DNA from: Bacteroides_E sp964583185
GTDB lineage: Bacteria; Bacteroidota; Bacteroidia; Bacteroidales; Bacteroidaceae
Assembly (NCBI GenBank): GCA_964583185.1
Contig: CAZOVL010000004.1
Span: 1-64,000 of the forward strand
Direction: 5' to 3'
Length of the DNA stretch: 64,000 nt
Positions 1 to 9,111 of the stretch are shown here, piece after piece. Numbering within the stretch: the first letter of the stretch is position 1; every line of letters starts with the position of its first letter. Both the position numbers and the translations under genes were made by a program. A model generated the notes under the pieces. That model saw only the letters and a program-made list of their open reading frames with translations, made no database searches and was not told where the DNA came from.

Positions 1-30
1 AAAGAGGAGATAAGTCAGAAAACCTGCCAA
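1..30 (+). promoter_or_regulatory. Cobalamin riboswitch, 3' end only (cut by window edge)
   Basis: The first 30 bases contain AAGTCAGAAAACCTGCC, which matches the conserved 3' closing segment of cobalamin riboswitches (AGUCAG..A.ACCUGCC). The same segment occurs in the complete riboswitch on the other strand near 7.5 kb. It lies about 160 nt upstream of the btuB-type receptor gene, as expected for B12-repressed transport. The rest of the aptamer is outside the window, so this rests on the 3' box and the context. Confidence 0.75.
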
Positions 31-190
31 AAGAATTTGTTTTAATGCTTTCGGGAAGTAAAGCTGAAGACACAGATCCTGAAATTTAGGAGGAGGGTAA
101 TTGTATTATTCTATTTCTCTTCTTGCTATCCAAAAGAATCTCTCTTCATTTGTTTTCTGTAAGCTGTTTGATTAATAATTGATAACAGTT

Positions 191-2275
191 ATGTGTTGCA
201 AGCAGTTTTTTAAAATTGTTCCCATCTGTGCGCTACTATTTAGTGGTCCGGATGCGATGGCTCAGAGTAAACTAGATAGTATACAGGTTTTGGAGGAAGT
301 TACAGTTACCCAAAACTATATATCTAAGGAGATTATACCCGTTCAATCGCTTTCCGGAGAACTTTTAGGAAAATTGAGTGCACACTCTGTTGCTGATGCT
401 TTGCGTTATTTTTCCGGAGTGCAAATTAAAGACTATGGGGGGGTTGGAGGATTCAAAACAGTAAATGTTAGAAGCTTAGGCTCTGAACACGTGGGTGTGT
501 TTTATGATGGAATTGAGATAGGGAATGCTCAAAATGGAGTAGTCGATTTGGGCCGATTTTCTTTAGATAATATGGAGGTTATTTCTCTGTATAACGGGCA
601 AAAAAGTGCCCTGATTCAATCAGCTAAAGACTTTGCTTCGGCCAGTAGTATCTATATGGTGGCTAAAAAACCTCAGTTTGAAGAGAATAAAGGCTATAAT
701 GTGAAAGCCTCTTTTAAAACCGGCTCTTTTGGTTTGGTGAATCCTTCTATGGTGTATGAACAAAAGATTTCTGACAATCTGAGTAGTTCTTTTAATGCGG
801 ATTATACGTACTCCAATGGGAAATATAAATTCAGAAACAGGGTGAAAGATTCCTATGACACAACTATGGTGCGTGAAAATGGAGAGATAGAAGCCTTTCG
901 GGTAGAACAATCCTTATTTGGAAAAATAAAAGAAGGGGAGTGGAAAACCAAAGCTTATTTTTATACTTCAGAAAGAGGACTTCCCGGGGCAGTAGTAAAA
1001 AAAGAGCCGGGAAGGTTTCAAAATAAAGGACGTCAATGGGATAGAAACTTCTTTTTTCAGAGTTCAGTAAAAAAACAACTATCTACTAAATATACTACCG
1101 AAATAAAAGCGAAGTATGCTTATGATTATATGCGTTATTTAGCTGATCCTAAAAAAGACGAACAGGAGATTATTTATGTGGATAATAAATATATGCAGCA
1201 AGAGGTTTATGTGTCTTCTGCCAACTTATTCAATCTTCTACCTTTTTGGAATCTTTCTTTTTCTGCCGATTATCAATGGAATAGATTAAACTCCAATGTG
1301 CTGAGTTTTATTCATCCCAAGCGCCATACCGGTTGGCTATCTTTTGCTAGTTCTCTCTATTTTGAAAAAGTGAAAATACAAGCCAGTTTCTTAACCACAT
1401 TTGCATACGAAACATTTTTGCAGGGAACAAGCTATAATGAGGTTACACAGATTTATGAAAAGTTTGCAAAAATCAATAACAAATGGGATGAATATATGCC
1501 CACTGTGATTATTTCTTATCAGCCTTGGTTGAAGCACGATTTTCATATCCGTTCCTTTTATAAAAAGATTTTTAGACTACCTACTTTTAATGAGATATTC
1601 TATGCAGTGATTGGGAGCGGGATATCTCGCTTACGCCCTGAATATCCCACACAATATAATATTGGTGCAACTTACTCCAAAACGTTTAAGAACTCTTTTA
1701 TTACATACATTAATGGACAGGCAGACGTGTATTATAACGAGATTAAAGATAAAATAGTAGCTATACCCACGGCTTCTTCTTACCGTTGGACAATGATGAA
1801 CATTGGGATGGTTAAAATTAAGGGATTGGAAACCTCGGTTTCGGCCGGACTTGATTGGACAAAAGAGCTAAAGTCGGAGGTAAGATTGAGTTATACTTAT
1901 CAGCAAGCCAGAGATTATACTTATCCTGAGCTAGGTTCTAATGGACAGCACGATGTGTCGTATAAGGGTCAGATTCCCTATATTCCCTGGCATAGTGGTT
2001 CGGCCATTCTAAGTACAAATTATAAAAGCTGGAGCTTAAATTATAGCTTTATCTATTCCGGTGAACGATATACCAGTAGTGATAATGATCGAGATTATTA
2101 TGTATTGCCTTGGTACACGCACGATCTTTCACTTAAGAAATCTTTTCACTGGAAGCGTAAAGAGTTGCAGTTAACGGCTGAGGTGAATAACCTATTCAAT
2201 CAGCAGTATGACATTGTCCTGAATCATCCCATGCCAGGGACAAATTTTAAACTCATTGTAAGTGTGAATTTTTAA
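191..2275 (+). CDS. btuB: TonB-dependent vitamin B12 receptor (BtuB)
   Basis: Outer-membrane TonB-dependent transporter of 694 residues. A signal peptide ends near AMAQ (about residue 24). It is followed by a TonB-box-like EEVTVT, a plug domain (about 35-140, with VNVRSLGSEHVGVFYDGIEIGN) and a 22-strand-type barrel ending in the terminal Phe of outer-membrane proteins (IVSVNF). Substrate assignment comes from context: the end of a cobalamin riboswitch lies upstream and a BtuG-type lipoprotein gene follows after 11 bp. The ATG at 191 is preferred over an in-frame TTG at 179 because it gives a clean signal peptide. BtuB normally imports cobalamin with energy from TonB-ExbBD. Confidence 0.88.
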   Translation: MCCKQFFKIVPICALLFSGPDAMAQSKLDSIQVLEEVTVTQNYISKEIIPVQSLSGELLGKLSAHSVADALRYFSGVQIKDYGGVGGFKTVNVRSLGSEHVGVFYDGIEIGNAQNGVVDLGRFSLDNMEVISLYNGQKSALIQSAKDFASASSIYMVAKKPQFEENKGYNVKASFKTGSFGLVNPSMVYEQKISDNLSSSFNADYTYSNGKYKFRNRVKDSYDTTMVRENGEIEAFRVEQSLFGKIKEGEWKTKAYFYTSERGLPGAVVKKEPGRFQNKGRQWDRNFFFQSSVKKQLSTKYTTEIKAKYAYDYMRYLADPKKDEQEIIYVDNKYMQQEVYVSSANLFNLLPFWNLSFSADYQWNRLNSNVLSFIHPKRHTGWLSFASSLYFEKVKIQASFLTTFAYETFLQGTSYNEVTQIYEKFAKINNKWDEYMPTVIISYQPWLKHDFHIRSFYKKIFRLPTFNEIFYAVIGSGISRLRPEYPTQYNIGATYSKTFKNSFITYINGQADVYYNEIKDKIVAIPTASSYRWTMMNIGMVKIKGLETSVSAGLDWTKELKSEVRLSYTYQQARDYTYPELGSNGQHDVSYKGQIPYIPWHSGSAILSTNYKSWSLNYSFIYSGERYTSSDNDRDYYVLPWYTHDLSLKKSFHWKRKELQLTAEVNNLFNQQYDIVLNHPMPGTNFKLIVSVNF

Positions 2276-2286
2276 ATAGAAATCCA

Positions 2287-3477
2287 ATGAAATTGTTTTA
2301 TTCCCTTTTGCTGTTCTTTTTTCTTTTTTTAATAAGTAGTTGTAGAGGTGATATTGATGAAATTGTACCTCCTTCGATTACTCCTGTAGCTCCTCCTGAG
2401 GTGCCTAAAGGACCTATTAAAGGTTTCTTCCTTCTCAATGAAGCCAATATGGGAGGAAATAAATCTTCTATTGATTATTTTGATTTTTCATTAGGTACTT
2501 ATTTTCGGAATATTTATCCCACAATAAATCCGGGATCAACATTGTATTTGGGTGACGTTGGTAATGATATTCAAGTCTACGGAAATAAGTTATATGCAGT
2601 GATTAATTGTTCTCACTATGTAGAAGTAATGAATTTGGAAACAGGACAACACGAGGGTTCAATTACAATTCCTAACTGTCGCTATGTAGTATTCAATCAA
2701 GGCCATGCATATGTCAGTTCTTATAACGGACCGGTTCAAATTACACCTAATGCTCCTTTAGGGTGTGTAACAAAGATAGACACAACCAATCTGTCCATTG
2801 TAGAACGATGTATGGTGGGTTATCAACCCGAAGAAATGGTGATTCGTAACAATAAGCTTTATGTGGCTAATTCAGGCGGATATCGTGTTCCCAATTATGA
2901 TAATACTGTTTCTGTAATTGATTTGGAGACTTTCAAAGAAGAGAAAAAAATAGAAGTGGGTATTAATTTACATCGTTTGGAACTTGATAATCTGGGTAAT
3001 ATCTATGCTAGTTCCCGAGGCGATTATTTTTATGTTAGCTCTAAGCTGTTTATTATTGATAAAGAAGATAAAGTCAGTAAAACATTGAATATAGCTTGTA
3101 GTAATATGACGTCTAGTGGTGATTCCATCTATTTGTACAGTACAGAATGGAGTCACATAATGGGGCAGAACACCATCACTTATGGAATTATTGATGCGCA
3201 TACACAGACTTTAGTGAACAAAAATTTCATTACCGATGGAACAGAGAAATATATTACGATGCCTTATGGTCTGGCCATACATCCAGAAACAAAAGACATT
3301 TATGTTACTGATGCAAAGAATTATGTGAGTTCCGGAACTCTATATTGTTTTTCGCCGGATGGAAAGAAAAAATGGGAGGTTATTACGGGGGAGATTCCCG
3401 CACATATTGTGTTTACTGATAAAAAGTTGAAAACTGTAGATCTGTTGTTGGAAAAAGATAAGAAGAAGGGGAAATAA
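2287..3477 (+). CDS. btuG: BtuG-type surface B12-binding lipoprotein (YncE-like beta-propeller)
   Basis: Lipoprotein of 396 residues with lipobox LISSC near residue 19, a proline-rich linker, then a seven-bladed YncE/DUF5074-like propeller. Its start, GFFLLNEANMGGNKSSIDYF, followed by LGDVGNDIQVYGNKLYAVIN, closely resembles Bacteroides BtuG proteins, which sit on BtuB as a surface lid and bind cobalamin very tightly. Repeated VSVIDLETF..KKIEVG blades are visible. The gene lies 11 bp after btuB and must be co-transcribed. The BtuG call rests on the family pattern plus operon context and is strong; B12 binding itself is not shown by the sequence. Confidence 0.85.
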   Translation: MKLFYSLLLFFFLFLISSCRGDIDEIVPPSITPVAPPEVPKGPIKGFFLLNEANMGGNKSSIDYFDFSLGTYFRNIYPTINPGSTLYLGDVGNDIQVYGNKLYAVINCSHYVEVMNLETGQHEGSITIPNCRYVVFNQGHAYVSSYNGPVQITPNAPLGCVTKIDTTNLSIVERCMVGYQPEEMVIRNNKLYVANSGGYRVPNYDNTVSVIDLETFKEEKKIEVGINLHRLELDNLGNIYASSRGDYFYVSSKLFIIDKEDKVSKTLNIACSNMTSSGDSIYLYSTEWSHIMGQNTITYGIIDAHTQTLVNKNFITDGTEKYITMPYGLAIHPETKDIYVTDAKNYVSSGTLYCFSPDGKKKWEVITGEIPAHIVFTDKKLKTVDLLLEKDKKKGK

Positions 3478-3495
3478 ATAGATTCTAAATTAATG

Positions 3496-3574
3496 GGTCT
3501 AAGACCTAAGGCCCTTCGGTCCTAGACCGAGCACCCTTCAGTCCTAGACCGACAGGCCTTCGGTCTAGGACCGA
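3496..3574. repeat. Phased palindrome array, copy A
   Basis: GGTCTAAGACC at 3496-3506 is followed by three near-identical palindromic units starting at 3517, 3539 and 3561 (cores CGGTCCTAGACCGA, CAGTCCTAGACCGA, CGGTCTAGGACCGA). Start-to-start spacing is 21, 22, 22 bp. The same architecture recurs at 32438 and 46602. It sits between the convergent ends of btuG and the LRR lipoprotein gene. A further hairpin follows at about 3577-3613 (TAACACC...GGTGTTA with TTACA...TGTAA inside). Function is unknown; it resembles REP/BIME-type intergenic elements or a clustered protein-binding site. Confidence 0.9.
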
Positions 3575-3686
3575 CTAACACCCCATTTACAGCCCTTGTA
3601 AGGCAGGTGTTAAGAGGTGTAAACGAGAGCTTCAAAAACAGACGGGATTGATAACAGAAAACAGAAAGATAGTTTAATGTGTAGAT

Positions 3687-3725
3687 AAAAAATGGCTGGA
3701 TGTTTCATTGTATCCAGCCATTTTT
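3687..3725. terminator. Bidirectional intrinsic terminator
   Basis: The stem AAAAATGGCTGGAT pairs with ATCCAGCCATTTTT around a 10-nt loop, with A and T tracts on both sides. It can terminate the leftward LRR operon and the rightward btuBG operon. Confidence 0.85.
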
Positions 3726-3749
3726 AAGTTCTTTATAAAATCAATTCAG

Positions 3750-5564
3750 TTATTTCTTTATCCAAGCTACTGTATCATCTTTTGTATAACACTTTACTGA
3801 GCCTGTAAACCCTGTGGTATGATTGGCTACGTGTGCTGAACAATCCTTATTAAAGGTACTCCAAACGTATATGTTTTTTAATCCTGCGTTACCATCTAAA
3901 TAAAGAGTTCCCAAGTTATTTAAATGAGATACATCTAGATTCCCACTTAACCGATTGTCTCTGACTTGAAGATTCCAAATGCGAGAAATATGAGCCACAT
4001 TTAGTTTTGAAATCTTATTGTTATTCAACAAAGCTCCACCCAAGTAGGAACAATTAGAAATATCTAATTGAGTCAGTTCGTTGTTGTTTATCTCTAGCCA
4101 AGCCAAATTTACCTGTTTACTAACGTCAAGAGAGGATATTTTATTGTCATTGAGGTTCAAATATAAATAAGGTTTCTTATCGTTGCCCCAAACAGAGTCA
4201 AATACTTTGTCCCCCAAATTAAACACTTCAATTTGATTGTTCTGTCCCAAAAGATAGCTCATACTGGTCTTACTGATGTCTAGCTTTTGAATCTTATTAT
4301 TTGTACAGCTTAAATAATTCAAAGAGGCATTCTTTTCTAAATCTAAAGCTGTTAGTTCGTTGTGATCACAAATCAACTGTTCTAATTGCGTGTTATTGGT
4401 AATATCTAACTCTGTTAAATAATTACGAGAACAAGTTAGTTTTTCTAACTTTAAGTTTTTAGAAAGATCGATATTTTTAATGCTGTTTCCTTCAAAGTTT
4501 AAGTATTTCAATTGAGGTAACATGGTTACATCAAGAACACTGAGCCCCACCTTGTCTTCAACAATGCTTCCGTCTAGTCCTGCTGTTCTAACCATTGCGT
4601 TGCAACTTATATGCTCCAATTTTAAGTTGTTGGAAAAGTCTATTTTTGTAATAGGATCAGTATCAGGGCTAGTATATGATGTCAATCCAAAGTCAATCCA
4701 TTTTAGTTCCGTGTTGTTGCTTAAATCCAATGTTGAAACATTGGTATAGTTCAAGTTCAATTTTTCTAGTTTTTTATTCTGAGAAACATCCAATTGGGTT
4801 ATGCCTTGCCCATTATTTCCTCGTCCTTCGTGATTTAAGGAGATATTTAAAACTTTTAGATTGGGATTTGTAGTAACATCAATAGCCTTAAGTCGGTTAG
4901 CACCACAATTTAGCTCTGTTAAAGACTCTAAGTTAGAAACAGTAACCGACTCTAGAATATTACCATATAAATAAAGGTAGCCCAAGTGTTTGTTTGCAGA
5001 TAAATCAGCCTCAGACAGCATGTTTCCTTGTGCCGACAGAGTCACTAAATTCTCTAAATACTCTATACCTTTCAATGATTTTATTCCACTAGCTCCAATC
5101 AATAATTGTCTGATTTCAAGGGCTTCAGAATATTGTAGTTGCCCATCGTTATTGGTGTCGTACTGTAATATCATTGCCGCTAGCATTGGGTCTTCAAACG
5201 TTATAACCGCATCGGGTGCTAATTGACCCTCTTTTTCAGTTACTGTAATTAAACACTCAGAGAAAATAGCAGGATTTCTCACCAGTTCTACCTTAATGGT
5301 AGCTTCTCCACTTTTTAAAGCGGTGATGGCACCTTCTTCATCAACTCCTACTATGCTATTATCCGTAGAACTCCAGTGAAACTCAGCTTTTTCTGTTGCA
5401 TTTTGAGGTAATACTTCTACCTTTATTATATTGGTCTCTTCCACTTTTACTTGAAGATCGGTTGTTATTTGTATAGAATTGATGGTTGCTGTTTCATCTT
5501 TATCAGAACAACTCATTAACACAAATACAGCCAATAATGTGATTAAAATTATATCCTTTTTCAT
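3750..5564 (-). CDS. Leucine-rich-repeat lipoprotein with Big_2 domain and EF-hand-like loop, B12-riboswitch regulated
   Basis: Lipoprotein of 604 residues (lipobox LMSC, Cys19). After the signal comes a bacterial Ig-like Big_2 domain (about 30-110, ending ITALKSGEATIKVEL), then a canonical EF-hand-type loop at 136-147 (D136, N138, D140, Q142, Q144, E147). About 20 leucine-rich repeats of 20-24 residues follow (L..L..L.LS.N..L..LDLS.N type) up to about 560. It lies 30 bp downstream of the PKD/YncE lipoprotein gene and shares its cobalamin riboswitch. LRR surface proteins usually bind ligands or partners, so a role in corrinoid capture or in docking to the receptor is inferred from regulation only. 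Confidence 0.85.
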   Translation of the reverse strand: MKKDIILITLLAVFVLMSCSDKDETATINSIQITTDLQVKVEETNIIKVEVLPQNATEKAEFHWSSTDNSIVGVDEEGAITALKSGEATIKVELVRNPAIFSECLITVTEKEGQLAPDAVITFEDPMLAAMILQYDTNNDGQLQYSEALEIRQLLIGASGIKSLKGIEYLENLVTLSAQGNMLSEADLSANKHLGYLYLYGNILESVTVSNLESLTELNCGANRLKAIDVTTNPNLKVLNISLNHEGRGNNGQGITQLDVSQNKKLEKLNLNYTNVSTLDLSNNTELKWIDFGLTSYTSPDTDPITKIDFSNNLKLEHISCNAMVRTAGLDGSIVEDKVGLSVLDVTMLPQLKYLNFEGNSIKNIDLSKNLKLEKLTCSRNYLTELDITNNTQLEQLICDHNELTALDLEKNASLNYLSCTNNKIQKLDISKTSMSYLLGQNNQIEVFNLGDKVFDSVWGNDKKPYLYLNLNDNKISSLDVSKQVNLAWLEINNNELTQLDISNCSYLGGALLNNNKISKLNVAHISRIWNLQVRDNRLSGNLDVSHLNNLGTLYLDGNAGLKNIYVWSTFNKDCSAHVANHTTGFTGSVKCYTKDDTVAWIKK

Positions 5565-5594
5565 TTTTGTTTTCTAATTAGTTAATAGATTCAT

Positions 5595-7304
5595 TTATCT
5601 GGACAGCCAAGTAGGATAAGCACTTCCTTCGCCTTGTTTTAGCCTTTTATGATTCGCTATTTTATCTCCGGTTTTAATGTCATAGGCTACTATATCTTCA
5701 TTTTGATAAGAGTAGGCGCCACTCAAAGGAACCAAAAGGATTCCTTGGGAGTCAACTCCCATATATCCATTAATAGCCGATGCTCTGGAGTCTTTCTTTG
5801 CATCTGCAAATAAATCCATCTTTTTGGAAGTGTAATTGTATTTGTATATTTCGGAGCTAGGTGACCAGGCACTTGCTCCTGCCACAGAGAAGAAGATTTC
5901 ATCTGTAACCGGAGATACGGCTACTCTGGAGTTGGTCATTCCCATACCTCCTCCGTTGAAAGAGATGTTTGTCTCATTGTAAATCATTTTCTCCTCCGAT
6001 TCAATAGCGAATGTTTCTGCGTTTAAAGTAGCAACAAAACCGGGGTCGGAACTTTTCTCGGCATTTACTAATGCATAAACCTTTTTATCTTTTCCCTGTA
6101 TTACATCTATTACTTGGCCCGCTTTAAAGTCAATGGTTTTTTCAACTTTATCCGTTTTGTGGTTAATCACTTGTATTTTCCCTCCACAAGCCACTAGTGT
6201 TTGTTTGTCAAGGGTCAGCATACGTGCCCAACCTGGGCCATTGGTTCCCATTTTACCGGAAGTTCCTTCTATTGCCTCATCAGCCATTACTCGTTCTTTC
6301 AAATCTAGCACCTTTACACTAGATGTGTTTCCGGAAGCGATGAGATTACTGCCTATATATGCTTTATCATTATTTATGATGGCCAGATTATAAATGGTCC
6401 CCAAATCGGAAGCAGTAAATCCCGTAGCTGTAATGACATCTATCTTTTTCAGGGTTTGAGCATCAGCCACAACAATTTGAGCACGTTTATCTGAATAAGA
6501 GAGCGAAGGAATTAAAAAATAAACTTTGTTTTTGTAGATTTGCAAGTCGTTTACTCCGTTGTCTCCCAGTTTCTCTCCTTTATTTATGGTTTCATACACA
6601 TTGTCATTCTCCTGTACTCCATCTTCACCTATGAAACAAAGTCCGGTATACGATGTACCGAAAACAAAAGTTCCATTTTTATACGGACCAACCAACTCTG
6701 CTTCTTTTGTCGTGGAAATATTATCCGGGTTAACTATTGCTACAGAAAGGGTTCCGGAAAGTCCTAGCTTAAAATTTAATGTTGCTTCTTTAGCTTCCGG
6801 TATCGTGTCTCCATTTATAATCCAATGAAATGTTGCTTTGTCAGTTTTTTCAGCATCAACCTTAAAAACTAACTCAGAAGTAGCCGTTACTTTAATTTCT
6901 TCTGAAACAACCTCTCCGTCACAAAGGAGGTTCTTGATGACCGGAACGGCGTGTACCACCGTAATGATACCTATTTCTTTGACAGAAGAAACGCCATCTG
7001 TGTTAGTCATTTTAACCACCAACTTATACTCTCCGGTTTCTTCTGGAGTAAACGTAAAGTTTTCAGCCGTACTTACTTCTTGATCTTGCAAAATCCAGCT
7101 GTAAGTTACATCCATCTTTTCTTTTAGTTTCAAAGAAAAAGATAGATCTTCTCCTAGCTCTATATGCAAAGGATTTTCTTCTGAAGAAGAACCGTTGATT
7201 GTTACATCTGTCACTTCTGGTGCCGGCAACTTTGTTTTGTCATCGTCTGAACAAGCATAGAAAGTGAAGAATACTACTAAAATTAATACTAATTTTTTAC
7301 TCAT
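5595..7304 (-). CDS. PKD-like / DUF5074 (YncE propeller) surface lipoprotein, B12-riboswitch regulated
   Basis: Lipoprotein of 569 residues (lipobox FYAC, Cys18). Two PKD/Ig-like domains occupy about 25-205 (YSWILQDQEVSTAENFTFTPEETGEYKLVVKM, then FHWIINGDTIPEAKEATL). A beta-propeller related to YncE/BtuG (DUF5074) spans about 210-565 with blades such as NDLQIYKNKVYFLIP and KIQVINHKTDKVEKTIDF. First gene after a complete cobalamin riboswitch, so expression should fall when B12 is plentiful. Likely a BtuG-related corrinoid-binding surface protein carried on an Ig stalk; that role is inferred from fold and regulation. Confidence 0.82.
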   Translation of the reverse strand: MSKKLVLILVVFFTFYACSDDDKTKLPAPEVTDVTINGSSSEENPLHIELGEDLSFSLKLKEKMDVTYSWILQDQEVSTAENFTFTPEETGEYKLVVKMTNTDGVSSVKEIGIITVVHAVPVIKNLLCDGEVVSEEIKVTATSELVFKVDAEKTDKATFHWIINGDTIPEAKEATLNFKLGLSGTLSVAIVNPDNISTTKEAELVGPYKNGTFVFGTSYTGLCFIGEDGVQENDNVYETINKGEKLGDNGVNDLQIYKNKVYFLIPSLSYSDKRAQIVVADAQTLKKIDVITATGFTASDLGTIYNLAIINNDKAYIGSNLIASGNTSSVKVLDLKERVMADEAIEGTSGKMGTNGPGWARMLTLDKQTLVACGGKIQVINHKTDKVEKTIDFKAGQVIDVIQGKDKKVYALVNAEKSSDPGFVATLNAETFAIESEEKMIYNETNISFNGGGMGMTNSRVAVSPVTDEIFFSVAGASAWSPSSEIYKYNYTSKKMDLFADAKKDSRASAINGYMGVDSQGILLVPLSGAYSYQNEDIVAYDIKTGDKIANHKRLKQGEGSAYPTWLSR

Positions 7305-7502
7305 GTCTTTTAAATCTTATTATTGAAAACTTTTAATTAATTCAGTTATTATAAGATTAAAACAACACGAAGTTGATACAGGGGAGAGGTAGGAGTAGTT
7401 ACTCAAAAAGAAATAAAATGCATCTAAGAATTAGATTCTATTCATAGCTATAGAAAGCATTTGATTTACCCTCTGTAAAACCGCAGGTTGTAAAATCCAA
7501 AT

Positions 7503-7669
7503 GCAAAAGCAGGTCTTCTGACTTGTTCTCAACTCATTCTCCTTCCCAGAAAAAATCCAGTGGATTTGTGAATGGTTGTTCCATTTTTAATGGTAGAACT
7601 TACAGCAGCGGTAACTGTTGTCGATTCTCACGACATTCCCTTAATGCTATTAATTAGCAAAACTCTTGC
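7503..7669 (-). promoter_or_regulatory. Cobalamin (B12) riboswitch
   Basis: Read on the minus strand, the conserved elements appear in order: AAGGGAATGTCGTGAGAATC, AACAGTTACCGCTGCTGTAAG (the CCCGC.ACUGU region), CCACTGG, CTGGGAAGG, and the closing AAGTCAGAAGACCTGC. Outer helix P1 can form between GCAAGAG at the 5' end and CTTTTGC at the 3' end (7503-7509). It lies about 200 nt upstream of the PKD/YncE lipoprotein gene and begins just after a TATCTTTG promoter box. Confidence 0.95.
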
Positions 7670-7673
7670 TTTG

Positions 7674-7681
7674 CAAAGATA
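7674..7681 (-). promoter_or_regulatory. Bacteroidota -7 promoter box for the B12 riboswitch operon
   Basis: TATCTTTG on the minus strand matches TAnnTTTG exactly. It would start transcription near 7668, right at the 5' strand of riboswitch helix P1. Confidence 0.75.
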
Positions 7682-7880
7682 TGTTTTTTATTCATAAATC
7701 TTCTCTTTTTTATAAAAAATGAAACGATATAAATGCTTGTTGTTAAGAGCAATAATTACATTTGACTCTGTTCCTTTTTTTAACAGTATTGAATAAGGTT
7801 GATGGTAGAGTCTTTGTTTGTAGTTGTCAGCTTAGGGTGATATAACCTCTGTTTACCCCTTATGATAATAAAAGAATCGT

Positions 7881-7888
7881 TATCTTTG
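7881..7888 (+). promoter_or_regulatory. -7 promoter box for ychF-panE-lgt
   Basis: TATCTTTG, 105 bp upstream of the ychF start. The rest of the gap between this box and the B12 riboswitch (7682-7880) shows no gene. Confidence 0.65.
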
Positions 7889-7992
7889 CACTCACAAAAA
7901 AAGATTTAGCTCTGTAGCAATCAATATATTATAACTTTTGATATAGAGGGAATCTCATTTAGAATAGATAATAAATAAAAGAAATAAGATAA

Positions 7993-9093
7993 ATGGCATT
8001 ACAATGTGGTATTGTAGGTTTACCTAATGTAGGGAAATCTACACTTTTTAATTGCTTATCAAATGCTAAGGCACAAGCAGCGAATTTTCCTTTCTGTACT
8101 ATAGAACCTAACGTAGGAGTAATCACTGTTCCTGATGAACGATTGAATAAATTGGCTGAGTTTGTTAAGCCGGAACGCATTCTTCCTACTACTGTAGAGA
8201 TTGTTGATATTGCAGGTTTAGTTAAAGGAGCAAGTAAAGGAGAGGGTTTAGGAAATCAATTTTTGGCTAATATTAGAGAAACAGATGCTATTATTCACGT
8301 GTTGCGTTGTTTTGATGATGAAAATGTAACTCACGTAGATGCTACTATTAATCCCGTTCGTGATAAAGAGATTATTGATTACGAATTGCAATTAAAAGAT
8401 TTGGAAACGGTTGAGGGACGTATTGAACGAGTAAAGAAACAGGCAAAAAGCGGAGATAAAGAAGCGGCATTAACCTATGATGTTTTAGAGGCTGTAAAAG
8501 AAGCATTAGATCAAGGCAAAGCCGCACGTACTGTGACGTTTGATTCGAAGGAGAAACAAGAAATATTCAAAGGCCTTTATCTGTTGACCTCAAAACCTGT
8601 GATGTATGTTTGCAATGTGGATGAGGGAAGTGCAGTTACAGGAAATAAATATGTGGATGAGGTAAGAGAGGCTGTAAAAGATGAACATGCAGAGATCTTG
8701 GTAGTTGCAGCTCGTACGGAAGCAGACATTGCGGAACTGGAAACGTATGAAGACAGAGAGCTGTTTTTGGCTGAGGTTGGATTAGAAGAGTCGGGTGTGG
8801 CTCGCTTAATTAAATCGGCCTACAAATTATTGAATTTAGAGACTTATTTTACTGCCGGAGTGAAAGAGGTACGTGCCTGGACTTATGAAAAAGGGTGGAA
8901 AGCACCACAATGTGCAGGTGTGATTCATACAGATTTTGAAAAAGGATTTATCCGTGCTGAAGTAATTAAATATGAAGATTTTGTTGCATATGGCTCGGAA
9001 GCAGCTGTTCGTGAGGCAGGCAAACTTAGAGTGGAAGGGAAAGAATATGTGGTGCAAGATGGAGATGTGATGCATTTCCGTTTTAATGTATAA
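7993..9093 (+). CDS. ychF: Redox-regulated ribosome-associated ATPase/GTPase YchF
   Basis: Obg-family protein of 366 residues, the usual YchF length. The P-loop GLPNVGKST is at residues 9-17, with NFPFCTIEPNVGV (switch I) and DIAGLVKGASKGEGLGNQFL (G3 and switch II). The C-terminal TGS domain has AWTYEKGWKAPQCAGVIHTDFEKGFIRAEV and ends DGDVMHFRFNV. YchF binds ribosomes and prefers ATP to GTP in characterised members. First gene of a three-gene operon with panE and lgt. Confidence 0.97.
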   Translation: MALQCGIVGLPNVGKSTLFNCLSNAKAQAANFPFCTIEPNVGVITVPDERLNKLAEFVKPERILPTTVEIVDIAGLVKGASKGEGLGNQFLANIRETDAIIHVLRCFDDENVTHVDATINPVRDKEIIDYELQLKDLETVEGRIERVKKQAKSGDKEAALTYDVLEAVKEALDQGKAARTVTFDSKEKQEIFKGLYLLTSKPVMYVCNVDEGSAVTGNKYVDEVREAVKDEHAEILVVAARTEADIAELETYEDRELFLAEVGLEESGVARLIKSAYKLLNLETYFTAGVKEVRAWTYEKGWKAPQCAGVIHTDFEKGFIRAEVIKYEDFVAYGSEAAVREAGKLRVEGKEYVVQDGDVMHFRFNV

Positions 9094-9111
9094 TTCAACG
9101 CTGTAAAACTA

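Noticed and set aside
45..89. 14-codon frame (MLSGSKAEDTDPEI) between the riboswitch end and btuB
   Set aside because: Too short, and more likely part of the riboswitch expression platform.
3496..3574. CRISPR array
   Set aside because: Units are 14-15 bp at 22-bp steps with no unique 30-bp spacers and no cas genes; this is a palindrome array.
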